A DNA stretch of 64,000 bases, taken from positions 1,698,501 to 1,762,500 of the forward strand of contig NZ_AP014809.1 in assembly GCF_002355515.1 (NCBI RefSeq), written 5' to 3'. Of this stretch, positions 1-11,217 are shown one piece after another (within the stretch, counting starts at the first letter, position 1; every line of letters begins with the position of its first letter). Made by a program: the position numbers and the translations under genes. The notes below the pieces were generated by a model. The model was given only the letters and a program-made list of their open reading frames with translations, made no database searches and had not been told where the DNA came from. Origin of the DNA: Methylorubrum populi. GTDB lineage: Bacteria; Pseudomonadota; Alphaproteobacteria; Rhizobiales; Beijerinckiaceae.

Positions 1-490
1 TCAGGAACATGTCGGCGGTGGCAGCGGCCGGGGCGGTCTCGCGGTAATCGATCGCGATCGTCTCCTTGCCGGTCTCCTTGCCGGTCTCCTTGCCAGTCTC
101 CTTGCCTGTTTCCCCGCCCGTCTCCCTGGCCCCGGCGCGATGCACCATCATGAAGCCGCCGCCGCCGAGATTGCCCGCCCGCGGCAGCGTGACGGCCAGC
201 GCGAAGCCGACCGCCACCGCCGCGTCGACGGCGTTGCCGCCCTTCCGCAGGATCTCGACGCCGACGCGGGTGGCGAGCGCGTCCTGCGACGAGACCATGC
301 CGCGGCTGGCCAGAACCGGTAGGAGGCGGGCCTCGTCCGACTGGATCGGCGGCGGCTCGGGCGCGGGCGGCAGCGCCTGCGCGCGGGCCGGCCCCGAGAG
401 GCCGGCCGGAAGGCCCGCGAGGGAAGCCGCCAGGGCGGCGGCCAGGAGAAGCGTGCGGGCGGCGCAGCGAACGGGCGAGGTCGGACTCAT
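1..490 (-). CDS. ggt: Gamma-glutamyltransferase, N-terminal part (cut by window edge)
   Basis: The gene starts at 490 and runs off the left edge, so only about 163 residues are visible. A signal peptide (about residues 1-38, ending ARAQA) is followed by the typical start of the gamma-glutamyltransferase large subunit: GMVSSQDALATRVGVEILRK, then GGNAVDAAVAVGFALAVTLP, then NLGGGGFMMVH. In the family this periplasmic enzyme cleaves gamma-glutamyl bonds (glutathione) and self-processes at a Thr that lies beyond the edge. Odd feature: between the MMVHRAGA strand and the conserved TIAIDYRETAP strand there is an extra Gly-Lys-Glu-Thr repeat encoded by a 12-bp tandem repeat (60-131). The family identity is secure; whether the full gene is intact cannot be seen. 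Confidence 0.9.
   Translation of the reverse strand, partial: MSPTSPVRCAARTLLLAAALAASLAGLPAGLSGPARAQALPPAPEPPPIQSDEARLLPVLASRGMVSSQDALATRVGVEILRKGGNAVDAAVAVGFALAVTLPRAGNLGGGGFMMVHRAGARETGGETGKETGKETGKETGKETIAIDYRETAPAAATADMFL
60..131. repeat. 12-bp tandem repeat inside ggt
   Basis: Unit gtctccttgccg on the plus strand: two perfect copies (60-71, 72-83), two with one end change (84-95, 96-107) and two degenerate copies (108-119, 120-131). Because the unit is 12 bp, the gamma-glutamyltransferase frame is kept and reads a repeated Gly-Lys-Glu-Thr. It sits in a loop between two conserved beta strands. Confidence 0.9.
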
Positions 491-553
491 GTCGCGAACT
501 TACCGCAAATGCGGGGCGCAGCCATGCTCCGCGGCACGCCGCACCGTCCGGCG

Positions 554-835
554 CTACCGACCGCTCAGCGCCGGGCCGCCCGCGGTGCCGCCGGTGCCGG
601 GCGGTCCGCTGGTCGGTGTGCCGCCGATCACGGCGCCCGGCGTGCCGCCGATCACGGCCGGCTCGTTCGGAGTGCCGGCCGGGGGAGCGGCCGTGCTCGG
701 GCCGGGCACCGGCTGCGGCCCCGTGGCCGAGGCCTTCGGGCTCGGCGGTGAGGGCCGCGCGGCCTCGCCTGCCTGCGCCACGGCCGCGGTCGGAAGGCTC
801 AGTGCCAGAGCCAGGGCGATCGTCGTGAACCGCAT
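554..835 (-). CDS. Small exported Pro/Gly-rich protein, unknown function
   Basis: Ninety-three residues. The start at 835 gives a clean signal peptide (MRFTTIALALALSLPTAAVA, then QA) followed by a low-complexity mature part rich in Pro, Gly, Ala, Ser and Thr, with a repeated VIGGTPGAVIGGTP block. An in-frame ATG further upstream (1099) would place the signal peptide inside the protein, so 835 is preferred. No catalytic motif is visible. It is likely a periplasmic or secreted small protein of the kind common in Methylobacterium-like genomes; no function can be assigned. Confidence 0.6.
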   Translation of the reverse strand: MRFTTIALALALSLPTAAVAQAGEAARPSPPSPKASATGPQPVPGPSTAAPPAGTPNEPAVIGGTPGAVIGGTPTSGPPGTGGTAGGPALSGR

Positions 836-927
836 GGGGTGTCCTGTCCGGGGGAAGGGGCCTCCCTCAACCCGGCTTCCCCTGGAAAGTTCGTGCCGAC
901 CGATCCGGACCGCGCTCGCCCTCCCCG

Positions 928-962
928 GGCATCGTCCCGGATACCGGATCCGGGACGATGCC
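928..962. repeat. REP-like perfect inverted repeat
   Basis: A perfect 15-bp inverted repeat: ggcatcgtcccggat (928-942), loop accgg, atccgggacgatgcc (948-962). It lies in the 321-bp gap between two small leftward genes (836-1156) and is followed by a short direct repeat around ttcttgca (969-994). The shape fits a repetitive extragenic palindrome or a bidirectional hairpin. Nothing else is recognisable in this gap. Confidence 0.55.
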
Positions 963-1156
963 AGCGGCTCTTGTTCTTGCATCTGTTCTTGCACCTTTTC
1001 TTCGAAAGCCGGTGCCGCCCTCTCGGGATGACGTTCTGGAGCGGCATCCGACCGGATTGCGTCAGGCCGGCAGCGCTCGGTCCTCGTTTCGACGCGCATG
1101 TTTTCGACGAGCCGGTGGCCACTTCGTCGGGATGCGCTCGAGCGGTGGCCGAGCCA

Positions 1157-1438
1157 CTAGCGGGGATGGGCCCAGGCCGGGTCGCGCAGGTGCGGATCCG
1201 CGTCGCGCAGCGAGCGGCGGATCCGCCGCTCCGCCTCCGCCGGCTGATGATCGCGCAGCGATTCCTGATGGGCGTGGAAGTGGTGATCCCAGTGGCGCCT
1301 GCTGGCGTGCCACTCCACGGCCTCGACCGGGTGGCCGGCGACGAGGCCCTGCTGCAGTAGCGCGGGCATGGCGGAGGCCGCGGTGACGCCGAGAGTGCCG
1401 AGCACGAGGCCGGCTCCGATTGTGGGGACGAGTCGCAT
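1157..1438 (-). CDS. Small exported His-rich hypothetical protein
   Basis: Ninety-three residues starting at 1438, with a good GGAGGA ribosome-binding site about 9 bases upstream. A signal peptide (MRLVPTIGAGLVLGTLGVTA, then ASAMP) is followed by a short, charged mature domain containing RRHWDHHFHAHQESLRDHQ. The cluster of histidines could bind metal, but no family is recognised. A hairpin (1456-1474) lies directly before the ribosome-binding site. Confidence 0.6.
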   Translation of the reverse strand: MRLVPTIGAGLVLGTLGVTAASAMPALLQQGLVAGHPVEAVEWHASRRHWDHHFHAHQESLRDHQPAEAERRIRRSLRDADPHLRDPAWAHPR

Positions 1439-1455
1439 CGTCTTGTGTCTCCTCC

Positions 1456-1474
1456 ACACACGGGGATCGTGTGT
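1456..1474 (-). other. Hairpin immediately upstream of an RBS
   Basis: ACACACG / CGTGTGT arms (1456-1462 and 1468-1474) around loop GGGAT, ending next to the GGAGG ribosome-binding site of the gene starting at 1438. In the transcript it would sit just 5' of the site and might affect initiation. The rest of the gene-free stretch 1475-1846 shows nothing I can support. Confidence 0.35.
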
Positions 1475-1846
1475 CCTGATTTGTCATAAAACGTTCACAT
1501 GCCGGCTCCTCTTCCTGGAAAGCTGCGCGAATCGGTTTCAGAACCTGCTGAAATGATTGGGATTTTGTTCGACCGTGCGCCGTCACGCGCGGGGCCGAAT
1601 GATTCATCCGGCGTGCCGGGGCAGGTCGCGTGCACTGCGTGCCCCGCCGCACCTGCAACGGAAGCCGTCCGGGAAGCGGGAGGTGGCGTCCTTTCCCCTC
1701 CGATGCGTCCCGCCGCCTTGACGGCGGACAGCACGATGCCGACGACCGGTCCCCAGGATGGGCAGGGACCGGCGTCGGCACCGATGGTCGTGCGGGGGAG
1801 GTGACGGCGGGCGGACGCGTGGCGTCTTGCCCGCCTGGGAGGCCGG

Positions 1847-2038
1847 TCAGGCGGCGTCTTCCGCGTCGTCTCCGTCGAGGATCGATTCCAGATCGCCCGT
1901 GAGCGCATCGAGCTGATCCGGTGTCGCCCGGATCTTGAACTTCGTTCCGTCCGCGGCTTCCACCGCGATCTCGATATGGTCCTCGACCCGTGCGGCGAGC
2001 GCCTGCTTGAGGGTGTAGGTCGTCACGTCCTTGGCCAT
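1847..2038 (-). CDS. Small cytoplasmic hypothetical protein (63 aa)
   Basis: Starts at 2038 with a GGGAGA site in front. The protein begins MAKDVTTYTLKQALAARVED and ends in an acidic tail (ILDGDDAEDAA). Its middle reads as a short beta hairpin plus helix (IEIAVEAADGTKFKIRATPD, then QLDALTGDLESIL). It has no signal peptide and no membrane segment. No family is recognised; start, codon use and compact fold look like a genuine gene. Confidence 0.6.
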   Translation of the reverse strand: MAKDVTTYTLKQALAARVEDHIEIAVEAADGTKFKIRATPDQLDALTGDLESILDGDDAEDAA

Positions 2039-2207
2039 GCGGTCTCCCGTAGCGGCGTTGATCGTCGGGAGGTGGGAAGCGCCGTGAGGCGGAGTCGTTC
2101 CTTCGCCTGATCCGTCCGTTGGTCCGTCGACAGGCTTGTCGGTCGGTCGCCCTCGGGGGGCCGGGCCGTTAAGCCGGCCTTGACGGCTTCGGCGGCATCC
2201 CGCCGCC

Positions 2208-2639
2208 ATGAACGCGCCGAGGCTTCCCATTGCTCAGTTCGTGGCTCTGCTCTTGGCTCAACTCCTGGCACTGTCCGTGATCGGCGGCAGCCTGGGCCCG
2301 GCGGCGGCCGGGACGCGCGATCGCGAACTTTCTGAACAGACGCGGTCCCTCGAAGCGGTTTGGCACGGCTGCCTGCGTGAGGCCTATGCCCGGCAGCGGC
2401 CGGGACAGAGCCGGGCCGGCGCGCAACGCAACGTCCTCGACGAGTGCCGGGCGCACGAGGACCGGCTGGTGGCGGCCACGATGCGCGAACAGGCCCGCGA
2501 GGACGAGGCCGCGCGAAGGTCCGGCCTTCCCCTCGCCGTGCGGGCCGGGGCCGGAACCTGGGCCTGGGCGGCCTCGGTCGCGGCCTACATGGTCGATCCC
2601 GTGACCTCGTGGTGGCAGGGATGGCGTGCCGCCCGCTGA
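2208..2639 (+). CDS. Putative exported protein with two conserved-looking Cys
   Basis: One hundred forty-three residues with a hydrophobic N-terminus (residues 8-35, ending PAAAG) that could be a signal peptide or anchor. The mature part is helical and charged and carries two cysteines spaced as HGCLREAY ... LDECRAHED, which could form a disulfide. The C-terminus is Trp-rich (MVDPVTSWWQGW). There is no clear ribosome-binding site before the ATG, so the exact start is uncertain. Convergent with the OmpW-like gene. Function unknown. Confidence 0.5.
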   Translation: MNAPRLPIAQFVALLLAQLLALSVIGGSLGPAAAGTRDRELSEQTRSLEAVWHGCLREAYARQRPGQSRAGAQRNVLDECRAHEDRLVAATMREQAREDEAARRSGLPLAVRAGAGTWAWAASVAAYMVDPVTSWWQGWRAAR

Positions 2640-2653
2640 GGGCGCCCCACCGC

Positions 2654-3325
2654 TCAGAAGCGGTAGCCGATGCCGGCGCCGATGATCAGCATGTCGAGCC
2701 TGACGGTTGCGCTGCCGGATCCGATCCGGGAGACCTGCGGAGGCAGGAAGATCTTCTTGATCTCCAAGTTGGCGTACCAGTCGCCGACGAGGTGGTAGTC
2801 GAAGCCGGCCTGGAGCATCGGACCCAGTTGCGGGTCGGCCTTCATCGTGGTGACGAGCGGCTTTGCCGGATCGTAGGCGATCGGATGCGTGTAGCCGGCG
2901 CCGGCGCCGACATACGGGTTGAAGGCGTCGCCGGGCCGGAAGTGGAACTGCACCGCCCCGGTCGTGGAGAGGCTCCAGGTCGTGCCGACCGTCAGGTCGC
3001 CGATGACCGAGCCGCGGATCGAGGTCCGGGTCGACACGACGCCGATCTGGCCCGCCACCGCGAAATGATCGGACAGGAAATACGTCAGGTCGAGATCCGG
3101 CAGGGGACGCGCCGGGGTGATGACGCGTCCGCCGATCGGCTCGACCTGCGAGGACTGGCCGACCGGGATGCTGCCGATGACACGGCCGCGAACGAGGAGG
3201 CTCCCGGCGGCCAGTCCCCCTGCGGATGCCGTATCCGCGGCCGGATCGGCCGCCCGGCAGGGTGCGGAGGCCCCGAACAGGCCGAGCGCGATCGCGAGCG
3301 CGAGACCCCGTCGCGCCGCCTTCAC
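2654..3325 (-). CDS. ompW: OmpW-family outer membrane protein
   Basis: From a GTG start at 3325 the product is 223 residues with a proper signal peptide (KAARRGLALAIALGLFGA, then SAPCRA). The mature domain has OmpW hallmarks: LLVRGRVIGSIPV near the start, PLPDLDLTYFLSDHFAVAGQ, FNPYVGAGAGYT, ANLEIKKIFLPP and the C-terminal LDMLIIGAGIGYRF ending in Phe, as expected for an 8-stranded barrel. In the family it acts as a small hydrophobic pore. An upstream in-frame ATG at 3454 would add 43 Arg-rich residues before the signal peptide and is less likely. It lies just downstream of the diguanylate cyclase, same strand. Confidence 0.85.
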   Translation of the reverse strand: MKAARRGLALAIALGLFGASAPCRAADPAADTASAGGLAAGSLLVRGRVIGSIPVGQSSQVEPIGGRVITPARPLPDLDLTYFLSDHFAVAGQIGVVSTRTSIRGSVIGDLTVGTTWSLSTTGAVQFHFRPGDAFNPYVGAGAGYTHPIAYDPAKPLVTTMKADPQLGPMLQAGFDYHLVGDWYANLEIKKIFLPPQVSRIGSGSATVRLDMLIIGAGIGYRF

Positions 3326-3490
3326 CGGCCCTGACGTCCCGCCCGCGCCGCGCGACGGCCACCGGCGCCGGAGCGGCTTCCGGTCCGGCGCGGAGCGCTC
3401 GCGGCGGCGGTCTCGCCCGCACGCGGAAAGGGACAGGGCGATGGGTGCGAACATGATTGGTGTCGTTTCAAAGACGCGTGGGAGATCGGT

Positions 3491-4756
<1,266 letters not shown>

Positions 4757-4899
4757 TCAGGTCCTGTGCGGAAGGCCCGCATGTCGGGGGGCTCCGGTTC
4801 GGGAGCGGATGGCCGGTTCGGCGAGGGGCGGATCGAGAGGACGGTTCGGAGCCGAGCCGGCCGAGGGCCCGGTCGCGAGCGGCTGAGCGGCGAGGGCCA

Positions 4900-5940
4900 T
4901 CACGGGGCCGCGCGTTTCGGGGATCGCGGCGATCGTGCCGTCCGCCGCTTCCCTCGCGTCTGCTCCCGGAGAAGCGACGTTACGGCCTCGCCCGGGAGCG
5001 GCCGGCCGAACAGGAAGCCCTGCAGCTCCGCGGAACCGATCTCGCGAAGCATCCGGGCCTCGTCCTCGGTCTCGATCCCTTCGGCGGTCACCGCCATCCC
5101 GAAGTGGTGCGCGATGTCGTGCATCGTCCGGATCAGGAATCGGCTCTTCCGACCCTCGCTGAGGGCCCTGATGAACGAGCGGTCGATCTTGATCCTGTCG
5201 AAGGCGAGGTGCTGCAGGTAGCCGAGCGACGAGAAGCCGGTTCCGAAATCGTCGAGGGCGACGCTGACCCCGAGCGCGCGCAGGCCCGTGATGGCGTTGA
5301 GCGCGACGGCGCCCCCCATCAGGACGCCTTCGGTCAGTTCCAGTTCGAGGCGAGCGGCCGTCAGCCCGCTGGCCCGCAACGCGGCGGCGACCCTGGCCGG
5401 GAAGTCCGGCTCCTGCAACTGGACCGGCGAGACGTTCACGCAGACCCGGTAATCCTCCGGCCACGTCGCCGCCTGCCGGCAGGCGGTGTCGAGAACCCAC
5501 GCGCCGAGCGGGACGATGTCGCCCGTTCTCTCGGCCAGCGGGACGAAGTGGGCGGGTTGGACCGCTCCGAGGATCGGGTGATGCCAGCGCAGCAGCGCCT
5601 CGCAGCCCGTGATCGCCCCCGTCGCCGCCGACACGATGGGCTGGTAGGCGAGCGAGAGCGCGCCCTCGGCCAGAGCCGCCCGGATATCGGCCGATCCCAG
5701 ATCCTCGACGCGGGACACGGTGGTCCGGGCGCCCGGGCCGATAGCTGCGGCGGACGGTTCCGAGCCGGGAGCCGGCCGAGTCAAGTCGACCTCGTCGAAG
5801 GGCCCGATCGGATCGGGACGCCGGCTGGCCCCCGCACGGGACAGGCGAGGTGACGAGACCGCGGGTGCGCTCCTCATCGGACGCGCTTTGCGCGGGATCG
5901 AGGACCTGTCGTGTTCCACGCTGCCGCGCACATGTTCCAA
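4900..5940 (-). CDS. EAL-domain c-di-GMP phosphodiesterase
   Basis: Three hundred forty-six residues: a disordered N-terminal 80 residues, then a complete EAL domain. Visible motifs are LAYQPIVSA, CEALLRW (EAL at 114-116), NVSPVQL, LELELTEG, the loop-6 signature DDFGTGFSSLGYL, KIDRSFI, TAEGIET and LQGFLFGRP. All catalytic and metal ligands expected in active enzymes appear present, so it should hydrolyse c-di-GMP to pGpG. No membrane segment or sensor domain is seen. The start at 5940 is the first good ATG, but an internal start nearer residue 80 cannot be excluded. Confidence 0.9.
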   Translation of the reverse strand: MEHVRGSVEHDRSSIPRKARPMRSAPAVSSPRLSRAGASRRPDPIGPFDEVDLTRPAPGSEPSAAAIGPGARTTVSRVEDLGSADIRAALAEGALSLAYQPIVSAATGAITGCEALLRWHHPILGAVQPAHFVPLAERTGDIVPLGAWVLDTACRQAATWPEDYRVCVNVSPVQLQEPDFPARVAAALRASGLTAARLELELTEGVLMGGAVALNAITGLRALGVSVALDDFGTGFSSLGYLQHLAFDRIKIDRSFIRALSEGRKSRFLIRTMHDIAHHFGMAVTAEGIETEDEARMLREIGSAELQGFLFGRPLPGEAVTSLLREQTRGKRRTARSPRSPKRAAP

Positions 5941-6205
5941 GCCGCGCCCGTTGGGTGATCAAGCCAACAATTGATAGGCGGCGCCACCTAAGGAAAAGTT
6001 ATCGTATGTTTGTTTGTTCTCCGTGCTTTAGCGCGCGACCTGCACGCGGTGGGCGCCGGCGCGGTGGGGGCCTCGGATTCGCGATCGAACGATGCCGAGC
6101 GGACGCTTTCGGGCCGGATGCCCCAGCCCGGCCCTTGCGCGGGGCGGCCGGGCCGTCCGATCGGACGACGAGCCTCTCCGCCCCGGACCGGGGGGGTGAG
6201 AGCGA

Positions 6206-7192
6206 TCAGGCTTCCTTTCGGCGCATCGGGAGAAGGCGCATCGTCGCCTTCCAGGCCGGTGCGAGCACTTGGCCGGCGAGCGGAATCAGCGCGAAGCCCG
6301 CGACCAGCCCGATCACGCCCGCGCCGGCCGCGGTGACAAGCCACTCGATCGCTCCGCCGAGCGCCGGCACGGCTCGGCCCGCCGCCACCGCGGCCTCGTG
6401 GATCACGTGCTCCGGACCGGCGAAGCCGTAGCCGGCGAGGCTGTGGACGATGATGCCGCCGCCGACCCAGACCATGGCCGCCGTGCCGAGAACGGCGAGT
6501 CCCTTGAGGAAGACGGGCATGCCGCGCACCAGCCCGCGGCCGAGGGCCGCCAGGACGCCGCTGCCCCGTTTGGCCAGGGCCAGACCGATGTCGTCGGCCT
6601 TCACGATCAGGGCGACCGCACCGTAGACCGCGACCGTGATGCCGACGGCGACGACCGCCATCACCACGGCCCGCGACCAGACCGTGCCGTCGCCCAGGCC
6701 CGACAGGGTGATGGCCATGATCTCGGCCGAGAGGATGAAGTCGGTCTTGATCGCGCCGGAGACCCGCTGGTCCTCCAGCACCTGCGCGCTCGGCGCGGCC
6801 GCCTTCGCCGCGTCCTCGTGCGCGTGGGCCGCGTGCGGGGCGACCATCTCGTAGACCTTCTCGGCGCCCTCGTAGGCGAGGTACAGGCCGCCGAGCAGCA
6901 GGAGCGGCGTGATCGCCCAGGGCGCGAAGGCGCTGAGCAGCAGCGCGATCGGCAGCAGGAACACCAGCTTGTTGATCAGCGAGCCGCGGGCGATGCGCCA
7001 GACGATCGGCAGTTCACGGTCGGGCGAGAAGCCGACGACGTAGCGGGGCGTCACCGCGGCATCGTCGATCACGACGCCGGCCGCCTTGGTCCCGGCCTTG
7101 GCGGCCTGGGCCGCCACGTCGTCCAGCGAGGCGGCCGCGACCTTCGTCAGGGCGACCACGTCATCCAAGAGGGCTAGCAGTCCGACGCTCAC
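6206..7192 (-). CDS. DUF808 / YedI-type inner membrane protein
   Basis: About 328 residues from a GTG at 7192, chosen because it gives the family's usual start (SVGLLALLDDVV) with GAGG upstream; an ATG at 7213 is possible. The family signature is clear: RELPIVWRIARGSLINKLVF followed by LPIALLLSAFAPWAITPLLL and GGLYLAYEGAEKVYE, closely matching E. coli YedI. Several membrane helices follow, the last near TAAGAGVIGLVAGFALIPLA. The biochemical role of DUF808 is unknown. It is downstream of the desulfurase gene, separated by a strong hairpin, so probably a separate unit. Confidence 0.85.
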   Translation of the reverse strand: MSVGLLALLDDVVALTKVAAASLDDVAAQAAKAGTKAAGVVIDDAAVTPRYVVGFSPDRELPIVWRIARGSLINKLVFLLPIALLLSAFAPWAITPLLLLGGLYLAYEGAEKVYEMVAPHAAHAHEDAAKAAAPSAQVLEDQRVSGAIKTDFILSAEIMAITLSGLGDGTVWSRAVVMAVVAVGITVAVYGAVALIVKADDIGLALAKRGSGVLAALGRGLVRGMPVFLKGLAVLGTAAMVWVGGGIIVHSLAGYGFAGPEHVIHEAAVAAGRAVPALGGAIEWLVTAAGAGVIGLVAGFALIPLAGQVLAPAWKATMRLLPMRRKEA

Positions 7193-7283
7193 GATCGCCT
7201 CATCCCGTTCCACGCTCGGCCAGCATATGGCGCGGCGCAGCTTTTGGGCGAGGACGGGTTTCTGAGCGGGAGCCGAAGCCCCA

Positions 7284-7318
7284 CGCCTCGCCCCGGATCC
7301 GGTCTCCGGGGCGAGGCG
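7284..7318 (-). terminator. Strong hairpin at the end of the encapsulin operon
   Basis: Perfect 14-bp arms (7284-7297 cgcctcgccccgga; 7305-7318 tccggggcgaggcg) around a 7-base loop, 16 bp past the cysteine desulfurase stop. No T-run follows on either strand, so termination may need Rho or the hairpin may protect the 3' end. Confidence 0.55.
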
Positions 7319-7333
7319 GTTCGTCGGCGCGCG

Positions 7334-9341
<2,008 letters not shown>

Positions 9342-9355
<14 letters not shown>

Positions 9356-10733
9356 GGTAGTTGCCGAGCAGCACGTTATCGAGACGGGCGATCGCGTCCT
9401 CGACCAGCACGGCGGCCGAGAAGTAGCGGGTCACGAGATGCGAGGCGATGGAGTGGTCGTTGGTGCCCATGTATCGCACCGACAGGCCGGGCTCGATCTC
9501 GCCGGTGACGCCCGACTTGTGCAGGCCGACCACGCCCTGCTCGCCCTCGCCGACGCGCACCAGCAGGATCGAGGTGGTCTGGGCGCCGGTCGCCGGATCG
9601 ATGTCGATCGGCAGCTTGTCGCTCGGCACCAGCGGCACGCCGCGCCAGGTGATGAAGGGCGCGCCGAACAGGTGCACCACCACCGGCGGCACGCCGCGGC
9701 GGGTCGCCTCCCGGCCGAAGGCCGCGATGGCGCGGGGGTGCGCCACGAAGAAGGCCGGCTTCTTCCACACCAGCGTCAGCAGCTCGTCGAGATCGTCCGG
9801 AGTGGGCGGGCCGCCGCGGGTCGGGATGCGCTGGCGGCCGCTGACCTCGTTGAGCAGGCCGAACTGCGAGTTGTTGAGCAACTCCCACTCCTCGCGCTCC
9901 TTCACCGCATCGACGGTGAGGCGGATCTGCTCGCGGAGCTGGTCGATCTCGTTCGAGTAGAGGTCGGTGACGCGGGTATGGGTGTTGAGGATCGTCTGGA
10001 TCGTCGAGAGGTGGTACTCGCGCGGATCGACCTCGTAATCGACGAAGGTGGTGGGCAGGCGCGGCTCGCCGGCATGGACCGCCAGGAGCTCGATGCCCTG
10101 CTCGCCGTAGGAGTTGGTGTGACCCTTCAGCCGGTCGCGCTCCTCCTGGTGCTGGGTGATGCGGGCGCGGATCTCGTCGCTCTCGATCGCGGTGCGGTCG
10201 AGGGTCAGCAGGGTCACCGCCGAGAGCGCCTTCACGGCCGGGGCCGGCGCGGCCTCGCCGACGAGGTCGCCGTCACCGAAATAGTCGCCGCGGGTCGCGA
10301 GCCCCTGGCGCAGCCGGCCCTTGTAGGGACCCGATAGCGTCAGCTCGACCGTGCCGTCGGCGACCACGACGAGGCTGCGGCCGGTCGAGCCCTCCTCGTG
10401 GATCACCTCACCGGCCTTGTGCCGGCTCTCCGTGAACTTGCCCGCCAGCGCGGCGAGTTCGGCATCGCCCAGGCGGCTGAACAGCGGCACGGCGCGCAGC
10501 GAGCCCGGGCGCACGACGCGGCCCTTGTCCTCGGTGGCGAGATCGATGCGGCCGGGCTTGGCCAGCACCACGGCCCTGCGGTTGACGCGGTAGACGCCGC
10601 CCGGGACGTCGACGAAGGGCAGGAGCCGCAGGAGCCAGCGCGGCGTATTGGCCGCGTTCTGAACCGAGGTGACGGTCGCTGTCGCAAGGTTGCGTGCCGC
10701 TGAAGCGCTGACGCTCAAACCCGGTCCGCTCAT
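9342..10733 (-). CDS. Family 2 encapsulin shell protein with cyclic-nucleotide-binding-like domain
   Basis: Four hundred sixty-three residues from ATG 10733 (GGAGAC about 10 bases upstream). Residues 1-80 resemble the SrpI/MMPI-type N-arm. Residues about 82-190 form a cNMP-binding-like domain (VPLFSRLGDAELAALAGKF, GSTGRSLVVVADGTVELTLS, GDYFGDGDLVGEA). From about 225 the HK97-like shell fold follows (TTFVDYEVDPREYHLSTIQT, REEWELLNNSQFGLLNEVSG, PFITWRGVPLVPSDKLPID). Shells of this family self-assemble into protein nanocompartments that load desulfurase. Proteins lacking the cNMP domain are about 310 residues; those with it are usually called Family 2B. The nucleotide pocket looks degenerate: FGD instead of FGE, and no Arg where the phosphate ligand is expected. 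Confidence 0.9.
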
Positions 10734-10870
10734 CGTCTGATGTCTCCGTCCGTCGTGTTCGGCTGTTGAGGCGCGGCGTCCGGCCCGCCTGGGGCCGCGG
10801 CACACGAGGGTGCGGCCGCGATGAAGGGACCCGCACGAAACCTGGTAATCAGGTCGAGCGGATTGGTGTC

Positions 10871-10914
10871 GGCGCGCAAGATTGCGCGCCAATGACAATT
10901 GTCGTTCGCAATTG
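10871..10914. promoter_or_regulatory. Palindrome cluster upstream of the encapsulin gene
   Basis: Perfect 9-bp inverted repeat ggcgcgcaa-ga-ttgcgcgcc (10871-10890), then the perfect 10-bp palindrome gacaattgtc (10894-10903), then a third CAATTG (10909-10914). They lie 138-181 bp before the shell start codon and could be operators or a leader hairpin. A possible leftward promoter (TTGACC at 10978-10973, TATCCC at 10954-10949, 18-bp spacer) lies just upstream. The rest of 10734-11217 includes an unusually AT-rich tract (about 10975-11085). Confidence 0.5.
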
Positions 10915-11217
10915 TGCGGCGCGTTCAGTGTTGGTGCGTCGCGGCTCAGGGATAGGCGAAGTATCAAATCAGGGTCAACGGAACAATGTTCTAAATTTAT
11001 GTTGATATGGAGATCATATTGTTTTGTATATCGTATAAACAGGGATTGAATAATTTAAGTTCGTGATAAAATAGAGCCGTATTCCCTCGCTGGCAGGACT
11101 TTGCCGACTGAGGGAGGGCGATCTGACCGGATTGGATTTTCCCTCGAAGGCCGCTCAGAGTGCCCCACGGACCGCCTGACAGACCGCCTGTCCGCCGTCC
11201 GCATGCCCCGTCCGCGC

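Noticed and set aside
1495..1908. A 137-codon minus-strand frame in the gap before the small exported protein
   Set aside because: Arg/Pro-rich with no fold pattern, signal peptide or ribosome-binding site; it also runs into the 63-aa gene at 1847-2038.
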